Source: RGIG8775 sp045537235
GTDB lineage: Bacteria; Bacillota; Clostridia; Oscillospirales; CAG-272
Direction: 5' to 3'
Assembly (NCBI GenBank): GCA_045537235.1
Contig: JAZSPB010000175.1
Location: 1 to 64,000 of the forward strand
DNA length: 64,000 nucleotides
The notes below the pieces were generated by a model, which saw nothing but the letters and a program-made list of their open reading frames with translations, made no database searches and was not told where the DNA came from. Position 1 is the stretch's first letter. Each line of letters starts with the position of its first letter. Below, piece by piece: positions 16,795 through 25,216 of this stretch. A program made the position numbers and the translations under genes.

Positions 16795-18189
16795 TCAAAC
16801 GTGGATGGTGAGAGTTCCTTGCAACAACTGCTTTCTTAAATAGAAATAGTAGAACAAGCTTCCCACTATGGCAATTATCCATGTAATGGGATAGGAGGCA
16901 TACAAATAATAAATATTATTCACGTTCTCCGGCGAACCGGGAAAAATGCGACAGACCGTAAAAACCCACACCACGCGCATCAAGCAAGTGCCGATCAGCA
17001 CGATCATGGTAGGGATCAATTGCTTACCCATTCCCTTGAGCATATAACTGCAAGTATCCATCACTCCGCACACAAGATAGGGCGCGCAGATTCCGAAAAG
17101 ACGGCGCATTCCCGCCTCTACTACAAGCGGTTCTCCGGGGACATAGAAATTGAGCAAGATCGGTCCCATGCTAACAGCAACGGCCGAAAGTACCGCGCCG
17201 ATGCAGGACGCCAAAAGCATACCGCAACCAAGCACCTTGTCAAGTCGCTTGTATTTCCCCGCCCCCATATTCTGTCCCGCAAAGACGATCACTCCTTGCG
17301 CGACCGAGTTCATGGCGGTATACACAAAGCCATCGATATTCGCGGCTGCCGCGTGACCCGAGATCACCGTGTCGCCATAGGAATTGACAGTGGATTGGAT
17401 CAACACATTGGAGAACGAGAACAGCATGGATTGAAGGCACGCGGGAATACCGAGACGGAAGATACGAAACAGCGCAATTCGATCCACGCACAGCTCCGAA
17501 AAGCGGATGCGACAGGGGCCGGAGGGACGAGTCATGTAGATCAGGATCAGCGCCAGCGCAACATACTGCGAAATTGCCGTTGCAATACCCACACCGATCG
17601 CGCCCATACCCAAGCCCAACACCATGATCAGATTAAAAACCACATTGGAAAGACCTGCCACGGCAAGGAAGATCAGCGGTCGCTTGGTATCCCCCGACGA
17701 ACGCAGAGCCGAAGCCAAATAGTTATACATCAGCGACGCGGGGATGCCGAGGAAATAAGCCTTCATGTAGGGTACCGCCTCGGACAGAACATTGTCGGGC
17801 GTGTCCATCAGTTGAAGCAGAGGACGGGCAAAGAAAAAGCCGATACCCGCCACGGCGATTCCCAATACCATAGCCGCCACCATTGCCGTATGTACGACCT
17901 TCCCCATCCGATCGCGGGAACCGCTTCCGATGTCGTGTGCCACGGCAACACCCACACCAAGGGAAAGTCCCATAGAGGAATTGACGATCAAATTGATCAG
18001 AGCACCACAGGCACCTACTGCCCCTACCGCTACTACGCCATTTTCGGCAAACCGTCCCACTACGGCGATATCCGCCGCATTAAACAAAAGCTGGAGGATA
18101 CCCGTCAGCATGATGGGAACGGAAAACCGTAACATTTTCAAGAGGATCGGTCCCTCTACCATGCTGATATCTTTTGTTTTTCTAATCAC
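16795..18189 (-). CDS. MATE-family efflux transporter
   Basis: The 464-aa integral membrane protein has about twelve hydrophobic segments in two repeats of six. It opens with the MATE signature FSVPIMLTGILQLLFNAADI and GRFAENGVVAVGA, and the second half has FSFSNVLIQSTVNSYG. MATE proteins export drugs or metabolites using sodium or proton gradients. The start is GTG at 18187-18189, with GAGGCG 7 bp upstream. A strong promoter overlapped by three direct repeats lies upstream, so expression is probably regulated. It is 52 bp downstream of the GNAT gene on the same strand order. Confidence 0.9.
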   Translation of the reverse strand: MIRKTKDISMVEGPILLKMLRFSVPIMLTGILQLLFNAADIAVVGRFAENGVVAVGAVGACGALINLIVNSSMGLSLGVGVAVAHDIGSGSRDRMGKVVHTAMVAAMVLGIAVAGIGFFFARPLLQLMDTPDNVLSEAVPYMKAYFLGIPASLMYNYLASALRSSGDTKRPLIFLAVAGLSNVVFNLIMVLGLGMGAIGVGIATAISQYVALALILIYMTRPSGPCRIRFSELCVDRIALFRIFRLGIPACLQSMLFSFSNVLIQSTVNSYGDTVISGHAAAANIDGFVYTAMNSVAQGVIVFAGQNMGAGKYKRLDKVLGCGMLLASCIGAVLSAVAVSMGPILLNFYVPGEPLVVEAGMRRLFGICAPYLVCGVMDTCSYMLKGMGKQLIPTMIVLIGTCLMRVVWVFTVCRIFPGSPENVNNIYYLYASYPITWIIAIVGSLFYYFYLRKQLLQGTLTIHV

Positions 18190-18232
18190 TGAAATCGCCT
18201 CGCTTAAAACCTAATTGATATTTAAATAAATT

Positions 18233-18291
18233 ATATAGCACGATTTATATAACACGATATTTAATATAGCACGAAACCGACGGTTTGTCAA
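18233..18291 (-). promoter_or_regulatory. MATE promoter with triple direct repeat
   Basis: On the minus strand TTGACA (18286-18291), 17 bp, TATATT (18263-18268). The plus-strand motif ATATARCACGA occurs three times in the same orientation at 18233, 18247 and 18264, the last overlapping the -10 box. This suggests an operator array. Confidence 0.65.
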
Positions 18292-18340
18292 TCGGATGAC
18301 CGAAAATCGCAAAAAAGATGACCGAAAATCACAAAAAAGA

Positions 18341-19225
18341 TCAAATCTTTTTTTCTCCCCAAAGCTCCCCGACAAAGGTCGCGCCAAGTATGAGAACTCC
18401 CCCGACAACGCCTCCCCATCCCATCGTCTCGTTCAGTAGAAGCTCTGACAAAACTACCGCAAGAATGGGATCAATGTAACTGAAAAGAGCCACCGTCTGT
18501 GCCGAAAGATCGCGCATCGCGCCAAAATACAGGGCATATGCCACCCCGGTATGCAAAACACCGACCGTCAGCAAAAGGGCGATCGTCATGGGGGAAAGGA
18601 CAACGGTCGACAGATCCTCGGTCAAAAGTACATACGGCAACAGCACGGCAAAGGATGCCCCAAGCTGCATGACGGTTCGATCATAGGCAGAAATATCGCG
18701 CAATTTCTTGTTGAGTAAAATCACCGCGGCATAAAGCGCCGCCGCCGAAAGCCCAAGAAGAATACCGCGAAGCTCGCCCATATCGGACACCCCTACATTC
18801 AGCACATCGGACACCAAGACCATACCCAAAAGTGCGATAAGAGCCAAGACCAGCTTGCGCACCGTCAACCGTTCTCCAAGAACCAAAGGTGCCGCCAAGG
18901 TCACAAAAATGGGAGCCATATAATAGCAAAGGGTCGCCGTAGCCACCGAGGTATAGTTGTAAGACTCAAACAAAAGGATCCAGTTAAAGCCGATCAGACC
19001 ACCGGAAACCAACAGCAAAAGCAGATTTCTTCGGATCGCCTCGCGTGACAGTTTCTCTCGCTTGATTGCCAACACCAAAAGCAGAAACAGCACGCCGACA
19101 AGCCCTCGTACCAAAGCGACCGGTCCCGAGGGCAGTGGAATATATTTTCGAAAGATACCGATGGTTCCGAAAATGACCATGGCACCGATCAACCGAATTT
19201 TTGCCGAATTCTCCTTGCTGTTCAT
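18341..19225 (-). CDS. EamA/DMT-family transporter
   Basis: The 294-aa protein has about ten membrane helices in two EamA repeats. The first has VIFGTIGIFRKYIPLPSGP and VALVRGLVGVLF; the second has FSYIDPILAVVLSELLLNET, the classic second-repeat motif. Such proteins usually export amino acids or metabolites; the substrate is unknown. The ATG follows AAAAGGGGA. Just beyond its stop is a short 21-bp tandem duplication (18296-18340). Confidence 0.9.
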   Translation of the reverse strand: MNSKENSAKIRLIGAMVIFGTIGIFRKYIPLPSGPVALVRGLVGVLFLLLVLAIKREKLSREAIRRNLLLLLVSGGLIGFNWILLFESYNYTSVATATLCYYMAPIFVTLAAPLVLGERLTVRKLVLALIALLGMVLVSDVLNVGVSDMGELRGILLGLSAAALYAAVILLNKKLRDISAYDRTVMQLGASFAVLLPYVLLTEDLSTVVLSPMTIALLLTVGVLHTGVAYALYFGAMRDLSAQTVALFSYIDPILAVVLSELLLNETMGWGGVVGGVLILGATFVGELWGEKKI

Positions 19226-19261
19226 AGAAATCCCCTTTTCTTCCTGTGCTTACCGAATCCA

Positions 19262-19290
19262 ATTATAGCACATCACAGCATAGAATACAA
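19262..19290 (-). promoter_or_regulatory. Promoter of the EamA gene
   Basis: TTGTAT, 17 bp, TATAAT on the minus strand, 37 bp upstream of the start codon. It lies at the 3' end of the next gene upstream. Confidence 0.65.
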
Positions 19291-19295
19291 GGGGA

Positions 19296-19520
19296 TCATC
19301 GAAAATCAAACAACTCCTTGGGGCTGATCTCCAAAACCTCGCACAGCTTGAAGATCACGTCAAAGGAAACACCCACATTGCCCAACTCAATGGCGCTGAT
19401 ATGACTTCTGTCGATGTCTGCCAGCTCGGCCAACTGCAATTGGGTCAGTTTCTTGCGCTTGCGATAGTAGACCACGTTCAATCCGAACTTTTCATACAGA
19501 CCTTTATACTCCGCTTTCAT
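19296..19520 (-). CDS. Small XRE-family HTH regulator
   Basis: The 74-aa protein is almost entirely a Cro/CI HTH: LTQLQLAELADIDRSHISAI forms helices 2-3 and FKLCEVLEISPKELFDF the end. The ATG at 19520 follows GGAGGTG; the much longer open frame upstream to 19859 is read through promoters of the opposite strand and is not credible. The sequence CCTATATTGTATAGG, a 5-bp-arm inverted repeat just upstream of the ribosome site, overlaps a likely -10 and may be its own operator. Confidence 0.85.
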   Translation of the reverse strand: MKAEYKGLYEKFGLNVVYYRKRKKLTQLQLAELADIDRSHISAIELGNVGVSFDVIFKLCEVLEISPKELFDFR

Positions 19521-19596
19521 TGGCTTCACCTCCGTATACCTATATTGTATAGGCATACGAGACAATAATAAACCTTGTGAAAATATCGTTGTGCTA

Positions 19597-19625
19597 TTGA
19601 CACAAGTCATTTTTTGTGCTATAAT
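19597..19625 (+). promoter_or_regulatory. Consensus sigma-A promoter (distal)
   Basis: TTGACA, 17 bp, TATAAT: a perfect consensus on the plus strand, about 180 bp upstream of the membrane-protein gene. Transcripts from here would carry a long leader. Confidence 0.75.
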
Positions 19626-19707
19626 GTCAAAGTGGCGAAAAAAGCATTCAAAAAAAGATTCGGAACCGTGCCCTGCACCAATTCCAAAATCATCCTTTCG
19701 AAATCGC

Positions 19708-19736
19708 TTGACAACCGCATTCGCGTATGGTAAAAT
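19708..19736 (+). promoter_or_regulatory. Consensus-like sigma-A promoter (proximal)
   Basis: TTGACA, 17 bp, TAAAAT on the plus strand, 67 bp before the ATG at 19804. Confidence 0.75.
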
Positions 19737-19803
19737 AAAATATCCCCTTTTCGGGCGGACGGTGCCATACGGCAAAAACCATTCATTTTTAAGGAGGTCA
19801 CTT

Positions 19804-20367
19804 ATGAGTCTGTTCCAAAAACAACAAAATCTCTCCCCCCGTGCGCAGTTGGAAAACAACTACCGCATCAGCCGTGCCAATCTGTTGGCAGTTGTCGCAT
19901 TCACTTTGCTCAATGTCATCCTCGCGCTGTTCGGAGGAAAAGTTTATCTTCTCTTCTCCGCGTCCGTACCCTATTATTTGGTGATAAACGCCATGGCACT
20001 TTGCGGAAAACTGCCCGCGGAATACTATGATTTTGAAAACTACATTTACGATTTTTGGGGAACCGAGTTTCTCTTCGCCATGACCGCGATCGCCATCGTT
20101 ATCATTGCGCTGTTTGCTCTGTTCTGGCTCCTTTCCAAGCGGAACATGGCATTTCTCATCGCTTCGCTGGTTCTCTTTGGCTTGGATACGGTCGGAATGT
20201 TCGTTCTCTTCGGATTCTCCTCGGATATGATCTTGGATATCGTTTTCCATGCGTGGGTCATTTATTACTTGATTCTCGGCATTGTTGCAGGGGTAAAGCT
20301 CAAAAATCTGCCGCCCGAGGAAGCTGAAGTAGTGATCGAACCGTCCTTTGATTCCGATTTGGTTTAA
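19804..20367 (+). CDS. Multi-pass membrane protein of unknown function
   Basis: The 187-aa protein has about five hydrophobic segments (for example LLAVVAFTLLNVILALFGG, FLFAMTAIAIVIIALFALFW, MAFLIASLVLFGLDTVGMFV, VIYYLILGIVAGVKL) and an acidic C-terminal tail. The N-terminus RAQLENNYRISRANLLAVV is typical of uncharacterised clostridial membrane proteins. The ATG at 19804 follows AAGGAGG. Two strong promoters precede it, so it may be well expressed. No known domain recognised. Confidence 0.75.
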   Translation: MSLFQKQQNLSPRAQLENNYRISRANLLAVVAFTLLNVILALFGGKVYLLFSASVPYYLVINAMALCGKLPAEYYDFENYIYDFWGTEFLFAMTAIAIVIIALFALFWLLSKRNMAFLIASLVLFGLDTVGMFVLFGFSSDMILDIVFHAWVIYYLILGIVAGVKLKNLPPEEAEVVIEPSFDSDLV

Positions 20368-20379
20368 TATTGGATCGGA

Positions 20380-20580
20380 GGCGCCTGCGGGCGCGGGGAG
20401 GTCGCTTTTTTGAAAAAAAGCTCCGCAAAAAACTTTTCTAATGTGCCCTTTTGTGTGTTTGTGCAAACATAGCAAAACCCCGGTGGGGGCAGTGTGTTCG
20501 CTCAAATTTCGCAAGGGCACATTAGAAAAGTTTTTGCGGAGCTTTTTTCAAAAAGCGACCTCCCCGCGCCCGCGGGCGCC
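20380..20580. repeat. R1 palindromic repeat, copy E
   Basis: A 201-bp palindrome with GC tails on both sides (GGCGCCTGCGGGCGCGGGG and CCCCGCGCCCGCGGGCGCC), arms GGTCGCTTTTT / AAAAAGCGACC and CTAATGTGCCC / GGGCACATTAG, and an inner hairpin CAAACATAGC...CCCCGGTGGGGG. It fills the space between convergent genes ending at 20367 and 20615. Confidence 0.92.
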
Positions 20581-20614
20581 GCTTGTCTTCTTGAACCATT
20601 CTCGCTGACAAAAT

Positions 20615-21763
20615 TTAATAATTCAATCCCATAGAACAATGGTGATCTTCGGTAAATTCGGTTACTCCCCAAGACATCAGCTTCTCGTACTCCTCAAAAT
20701 CACGGCGCTTAATGCCCCATGCTGCAGCAAACATCCCCGCATTGCGAATGGAGGTGGCAATGTGCTCGGTGTATCTTCCGAAAAGAACTTCCATTCCCAC
20801 ACGGCAAGCGTGGGTGTCGATTCCTGTGGCAAGGAGATCGTCGACATGAGAGTCCTCCCATTGGTTGATATCGTATGTATAGCCGTCGATCTCTGTTCCA
20901 AAGACAGAATAAGCCGTTTTCAATTGCTCCAAATTAAAGCTTTTAATATGGAATTTCTTCAGCAAGCCGCGTTTTTCAAGCATATCCTTTACCTGCTGCC
21001 ATTGTTTCGGGGTCAGCCCGGGATGGGTGCTGAACATGGGACGCATTCCCGTTTTGGCGCACAGATCGAAGAAGTCTGAAAGGAGAGGAAGAGCCGTTCC
21101 TTTGTAAATTTCATTTTTATAGGAGCCGTATTCCCATTGCCCAAGCTCGTCATACGTCTTATCTCCGATAAAGATCGGCTCTTCGGGCGCATTCCCTTCG
21201 GCATCTCTTGCCGTTCTGTTGATCATTTTATCGTCGTGCATACACACAAAAATGCCATCCTTTGTGACCTTGGGTACTACGATACAAGCGGGAAAGCCAC
21301 ACGCCGCCGCCAATTCAAACGCAGGCATGGTATTGTCGGGCGCAAGACCCCAAAAACCGAGATGGGCATTGTGTCGAGGCCCGCCATTCCAATCCTTGGC
21401 ACCCATATCGTGGGACGTACCGAAATCCTTGACAGACAAGACCGTTCCTTCGGGAATATCCACGCATACACTCAGCGTCATGTTGGGCAAAAACAGGGGG
21501 GGAACACGCCACATCTGACGGGTGTATTCGCCCGCCTTTCCGATTCGATAATCATGGGAAGCATAGAGCGGCGCATCTTGCCCCTCTACCGTTATTTCAA
21601 ATCGAATTTTTGGCTTGCCCTCACCAACATAAGCCGAAAGTGCGCTCACAATGGGGCAAGCGGTGCCACCTTCGACGGGGCAAACAAGAGAAAAGCTGTT
21701 CTTGATCTGCAAAACACCGTCAAGCGAATCTCCGAATGGCAATAGCGAATGGTAAGAAAGCAT
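20615..21763 (-). CDS. Glycerophosphodiester phosphodiesterase-like protein with N-terminal beta domain
   Basis: The 382-aa protein has a ~130-residue N-terminal region, probably beta-rich and unidentified, and then a GDPD TIM-barrel. The usual HRG...APENT start is changed to NAHLGFWGLAPDNTMPAFEL (about 139-158), so the canonical HRG arginine is lost. The first acidic pair is also not EID (ACIVVPKVTKDGIFVCMHDD), while MHDD matches the later catalytic HDD. Substrate may therefore differ from glycerophosphodiesters. The ATG follows AAGGAG. It is 11 bp downstream of the HAD gene and likely cotranscribed with it. Confidence 0.72.
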   Translation of the reverse strand: MLSYHSLLPFGDSLDGVLQIKNSFSLVCPVEGGTACPIVSALSAYVGEGKPKIRFEITVEGQDAPLYASHDYRIGKAGEYTRQMWRVPPLFLPNMTLSVCVDIPEGTVLSVKDFGTSHDMGAKDWNGGPRHNAHLGFWGLAPDNTMPAFELAAACGFPACIVVPKVTKDGIFVCMHDDKMINRTARDAEGNAPEEPIFIGDKTYDELGQWEYGSYKNEIYKGTALPLLSDFFDLCAKTGMRPMFSTHPGLTPKQWQQVKDMLEKRGLLKKFHIKSFNLEQLKTAYSVFGTEIDGYTYDINQWEDSHVDDLLATGIDTHACRVGMEVLFGRYTEHIATSIRNAGMFAAAWGIKRRDFEEYEKLMSWGVTEFTEDHHCSMGLNY

Positions 21764-21774
21764 GGTTTTTCTCC

Positions 21775-22437
21775 TTATTTCATCTGTGTGATACAGTCAT
21801 ACAGTTCTTGCGGTTTTTCAATCAAACGGTCGGCACCGTTTTCCAGCAGCTCCTCGCGACCGCGGAAGCCCCAAAGCACGCCGACGGTATACATTCCTGC
21901 ATTTTTTCCCGTCTGCATATCGGTAGAGGTATCTCCGATGTAAAGACATTCCTCCCGCGTGGCACCGAATTTTTCCATTACCGAGAGGACTACGGTGGGA
22001 TCGGGCTTTAACACGCCTCCCGGCACCTGCCCCGTAACAAAATCAAAATACCCCTCCCCGTACAATTCCTTTACCACGGTGCGCGTCGCAAAGTCGGGCT
22101 TGTTGGACACGATGGCTATACGAATGCCTTGTGCTTTGATGGCATCCAAGGTCTCACGAAGGCCTTCGAAGACCGTAGTTTTGTAGGAAACATTGGCATC
22201 GTAGGCTGTGTTGTAATCGCGGAACACCTTTTGATAAAGCTCATCGGTATAGCAATTCCGAAAATTCAACATTCCGCGCAAAAGATTGGCAACGCCTCGC
22301 CCTGCCAAATATTTGTACTCGTTGACTTCGATCGGCTCAATGCCGTTCATTTCCAATGCGGTGTTGCCGAAATGGGCAATGGATTTGACGGTATCCAAAA
22401 CCGTTCCGTCCAAATCAAATATACATAGCTTGATCAT
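21775..22437 (-). CDS. HAD-superfamily phosphatase (phosphoglycolate phosphatase-like)
   Basis: The 220-aa HAD hydrolase carries motif I DLDGTVLDT (8-16), a helical cap (about 18-85), motif II VSN in IAIVSNKPDF (about 110), motif III lysine in GVLKPDPTVV and motif IV GDTSTDMQTGKNAG. This is the Gph/PGP layout; it would remove phosphate from a small metabolite in the cytoplasm. It is the first gene of a pair with the GDPD-like protein, so it might act on the released phosphate ester (inference). Upstream lies a 20-bp tandem repeat rich in TATAAT. Confidence 0.87.
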   Translation of the reverse strand: MIKLCIFDLDGTVLDTVKSIAHFGNTALEMNGIEPIEVNEYKYLAGRGVANLLRGMLNFRNCYTDELYQKVFRDYNTAYDANVSYKTTVFEGLRETLDAIKAQGIRIAIVSNKPDFATRTVVKELYGEGYFDFVTGQVPGGVLKPDPTVVLSVMEKFGATREECLYIGDTSTDMQTGKNAGMYTVGVLWGFRGREELLENGADRLIEKPQELYDCITQMK

Positions 22438-22454
22438 TTTGTTTTCTCTTCCCG

Positions 22455-22494
22455 ATTGATAATAATATTATATTATTGATAATAATATTATATT
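22455..22494. repeat. 20-bp perfect tandem repeat in HAD promoter region
   Basis: ATTGATAATAATATTATATT occurs twice head to tail. On the minus strand each unit contains TATAAT, so the duplication gives two possible -10 boxes for the HAD gene starting at 22437. Confidence 0.8.
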
Positions 22495-22649
22495 AATTAT
22501 ACATATTTTCCGACAAAAGTCAATGACTTCGACACAATTTGTATCCTTGGAGAGGCACCTGCGGAGGGCGGTCCCCCTGCTGAAAGAAAAACAGCATTTC
22601 CCCCCAAAATACGAAAAGCACTTTGAAATCTCAAAAATAACGAAAAGCC

Positions 22650-22677
22650 TTGCTTTTTCCAAAACTTGTGATATAAT
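22650..22677 (+). promoter_or_regulatory. Promoter of the second MATE gene
   Basis: TTGCTT, 16 bp, TATAAT on the plus strand, 53 bp before the ATG at 22731. Confidence 0.65.
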
Positions 22678-22730
22678 CATACATGTTTATGGAAACTTTA
22701 TCCATCCCTACAGTACAGTGAGGTATCACT

Positions 22731-24116
22731 ATGAACAAAGAATGTGATCTGCTTTTTTCCGGAAAAGCAATAGCTAAAATAATCGTCCCCTTGGTTTTGC
22801 AAAACATTCTTGCCATCACCATTGGACTCATCGATTCGATCATGGTTTCAAGCCGAGGAGAATCCGCATATGCCGGTGTTTCCCTGGTCGGATCGCTTGA
22901 CACATTGCTCATCACACTGTTCGCGGCGCTGGCCTCCGGTGGCTCTGTCGTTCTCGCACAAGCCATGGGCAGGGGGGATCGCAGTGTCGCCTGTAAGTCC
23001 GCAAAACAACTGCTTTACATCACCACAGCCGTTGCAACAGCCATTTCAACCGTTGTTCTGCTCCTTCGCACTCCTATCCTTCACCTGCTTTTCGGACAAG
23101 CCGAGCAAAGTGTTCTGGACAACGCCCTTGCCTACTTCAGTGTGATCGCGCTTTCGTTTCCCTTTTTGGCAATCGACAGCAGTATCGCCTCGGTGCTCAG
23201 AGCGCAAGGAGACAGTGTGACCTCACTCAAAATATCACTCTTCATGAATGTGCTCAACGTCGGGGGAAATGCGCTGTTTATATATGTCGCAAACCTCGGT
23301 GCTATGGGTGCAGCCTTGTCAACTCTCTTGTCCAGAATCATCGGTGCCACGATCATGTTGGTCATCTCGCATAATAAAAAGCGGTATATCTATATTGAAA
23401 AGCTGTTCCACTACCGTCCCGATCTCGGCATTATCAAATCCATATTGAACATCGGAGTTCCCAACGGAATTGAAAACAGTCTGTTTCAATTTGGGCGACT
23501 GATCACCTCCAGTCTGGTCTCCTCTCTGGGTACCGTGGCAATTGCCGCAAATGCCGCCGCGCTTTCGCTGGCAAGCTTTCAATACAACGCGGGCGGAGCC
23601 GTACACCATACGATGATCGCGGTTGTGGGGCGATGCATCGGAGCCGGCAAGAAAGAACAGGCCAAACGGTACACAAAAATGCTGATCGGAATCGGATACG
23701 TCATTGTTGTCAGCGTTATCGTCATCTTGTGTATCTTTTCCTCGCCTCTCTTGCGTCTATTCCATCTTTCGGAAGAGTCCACTGCCACCGCGCGTACACT
23801 TCTGTTCTACCACAGTGCGGTATCCGTGGCAATATGGGTTATCGGCTTTTGTCTGCCCAACGCCTTTCGCGCCGCAAATGACGTTCGCTTTACCATGCTG
23901 GTTTCGATCCTCTCTATGTGGATTTTCCGCGTTGCGTTTGCCTATGTTCTGGCAAAAGAGAGCGTGTCTGTCTTCGGCTTGTTCTGTTTTGACGGTGTAG
24001 GAATGGGTGTCATGGGCGTGTGGCTCGCAATGACCGCCGACTGGGTAGTCAGAACAGGATTCTTCCTTTGGAGATTCCTGTCCGGCAAATGGCTTTCCAA
24101 ATGCCCCGACGATTAA
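22731..24116 (+). CDS. MATE-family efflux transporter
   Basis: The 461-aa membrane protein has about twelve helices. The N-terminus has IIVPLVLQNILAITIGLIDS and MVSSRGESAYAGVSLVGSLD, and the second half has GVPNGIENSLFQFGRLI. These are MATE hallmarks, in the branch close to MepA/NorM-like exporters of Clostridia. It is not especially close to the first MATE (16795) in the recognisable segments. It appears monocistronic. Its own terminator seems to be the hairpin at 25641, now separated from it by a 1.5-kb TIR-bounded element that begins 3 bp after the stop codon. Confidence 0.9.
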   Translation: MNKECDLLFSGKAIAKIIVPLVLQNILAITIGLIDSIMVSSRGESAYAGVSLVGSLDTLLITLFAALASGGSVVLAQAMGRGDRSVACKSAKQLLYITTAVATAISTVVLLLRTPILHLLFGQAEQSVLDNALAYFSVIALSFPFLAIDSSIASVLRAQGDSVTSLKISLFMNVLNVGGNALFIYVANLGAMGAALSTLLSRIIGATIMLVISHNKKRYIYIEKLFHYRPDLGIIKSILNIGVPNGIENSLFQFGRLITSSLVSSLGTVAIAANAAALSLASFQYNAGGAVHHTMIAVVGRCIGAGKKEQAKRYTKMLIGIGYVIVVSVIVILCIFSSPLLRLFHLSEESTATARTLLFYHSAVSVAIWVIGFCLPNAFRAANDVRFTMLVSILSMWIFRVAFAYVLAKESVSVFGLFCFDGVGMGVMGVWLAMTADWVVRTGFFLWRFLSGKWLSKCPDD

Positions 24117-24174
24117 GGGGCGTGTTCTTAAGGACAGTTTTTGAAATTCAATAAAATACGTTACCTACCGACAG

Positions 24175-24219
24175 AAAAAAAGGATAGAGAAAGCAAAGTG
24201 CAATCTCTATCCTTTTTTC
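24175..24219. terminator. Bidirectional terminator hairpin
   Basis: AAAAAGGATAGAGA and TCTCTATCCTTTTT form a 14-bp stem with a 13-base loop and T-runs in both directions. It can end the XRE-TPR transcript from the right and readthrough from the MATE gene on the left. Confidence 0.8.
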
Positions 24220-24261
24220 TTGACAAGCACTATATTTGTAGACACAAATGCAAAAACAAGG

Positions 24262-25194
24262 TTATTGTTTTATTTTGTCTTCAATTTCCTTTGCATATCC
24301 TAAAGCTTGCTCTGCTTCAACATCATATCCATTTTTACGGTGGATATCCGCAATTTCCAAATAAATCTGGTATGCTTCCTTGAATTTTTCGAGTTTTTGA
24401 TAGCACAGCGCGATATCATATTTTTCGTCGCAGAAATATGTTCCGATTTCTCCTGCCTTTTCGAACCATACGATTGCCTCGTTGTATTTTTCCATGCGGT
24501 AGTAGATGTCACCCATGCTGATACACAGTTCCCAATTATCCGGGAATTTCTGTAGAGCATCAGCACAAACAGTAAGCGCTTTTTCGTATTGATGCGCATT
24601 CTCATATGCTTCAATCAACAAGAACCATTCTCGCTCATCAAGATTGCCGCCCGCTTCATCCATTGCGAGTTGCATCTCTGCCAAAATTTCTTCACCATTG
24701 CCCATAGAAAAGAGCATACCCATTTTCATGGATGCAGCTCTTCTGTAAGGCAAACAATTTTTGTCCGATTTATCGGCTAAGACTTCATCAAAGTATTTGA
24801 GTGCTTCATCTCTGCAAAATGCCATCATTGCCTTATGGATCCAGCCATAGTTCCATTTATCATACAAGGACAGCTCACCTGTTTTCATTAGCTTTTGATA
24901 TTCAAGGCGACACCTCAAAAAGTCTTCGGGGTCATTACTTATTTCATAGAGCGCAGATAATCTTTGAGCGTAATTATCGTAAGCCACCGACTGCTTTTTA
25001 AAAAGATCATCCACCATAACCCCGTAAAGCTTGGCGATTTCGGGAAGAAGCATTACATCGGGCAGGGTATTTCCGCACTCCCATCTTGATACGCTTTGAG
25101 GAGTTATGCAAAGCTTTTCGGCAACGTCTTCCTGAGTGTATTTCTTAGCCACTCTGAACTTTTTCATGTTTTCCGAAAACACAGTTGTGTTCAT
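24262..25194 (-). CDS. XRE regulator with TPR-like C-terminus
   Basis: The 310-aa protein has an HTH at about 8-62 (YTQEDVAEKLCITPQSVSRW) and then helical tetratricopeptide-type repeats (YEKALTVCADALQKFPDNWE, YNEAIVWFEKAGEIGTYFCD, FKEAYQIYLEIADIHRKNGY). This is a common clostridial design in which the repeat domain senses a partner or peptide (family knowledge). It is the only complete gene in TIR element 1. A 20-bp palindrome overlaps its promoter, suggesting autoregulation. The start follows AGGAGAT. It lies 650 bp beyond the retron RT, on the same strand; a functional link is possible but unproven. Confidence 0.85.
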   Translation of the reverse strand: MNTTVFSENMKKFRVAKKYTQEDVAEKLCITPQSVSRWECGNTLPDVMLLPEIAKLYGVMVDDLFKKQSVAYDNYAQRLSALYEISNDPEDFLRCRLEYQKLMKTGELSLYDKWNYGWIHKAMMAFCRDEALKYFDEVLADKSDKNCLPYRRAASMKMGMLFSMGNGEEILAEMQLAMDEAGGNLDEREWFLLIEAYENAHQYEKALTVCADALQKFPDNWELCISMGDIYYRMEKYNEAIVWFEKAGEIGTYFCDEKYDIALCYQKLEKFKEAYQIYLEIADIHRKNGYDVEAEQALGYAKEIEDKIKQ

Positions 25195-25216
25195 ATAAAA
25201 TTATCTCCTTTTTTAT

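Noticed and set aside
19521..19859. N-terminal extension of the small XRE protein
   Set aside because: The extension is read through two plus-strand consensus promoters and the GGAGGTG site at the internal ATG fits a 74-aa protein.
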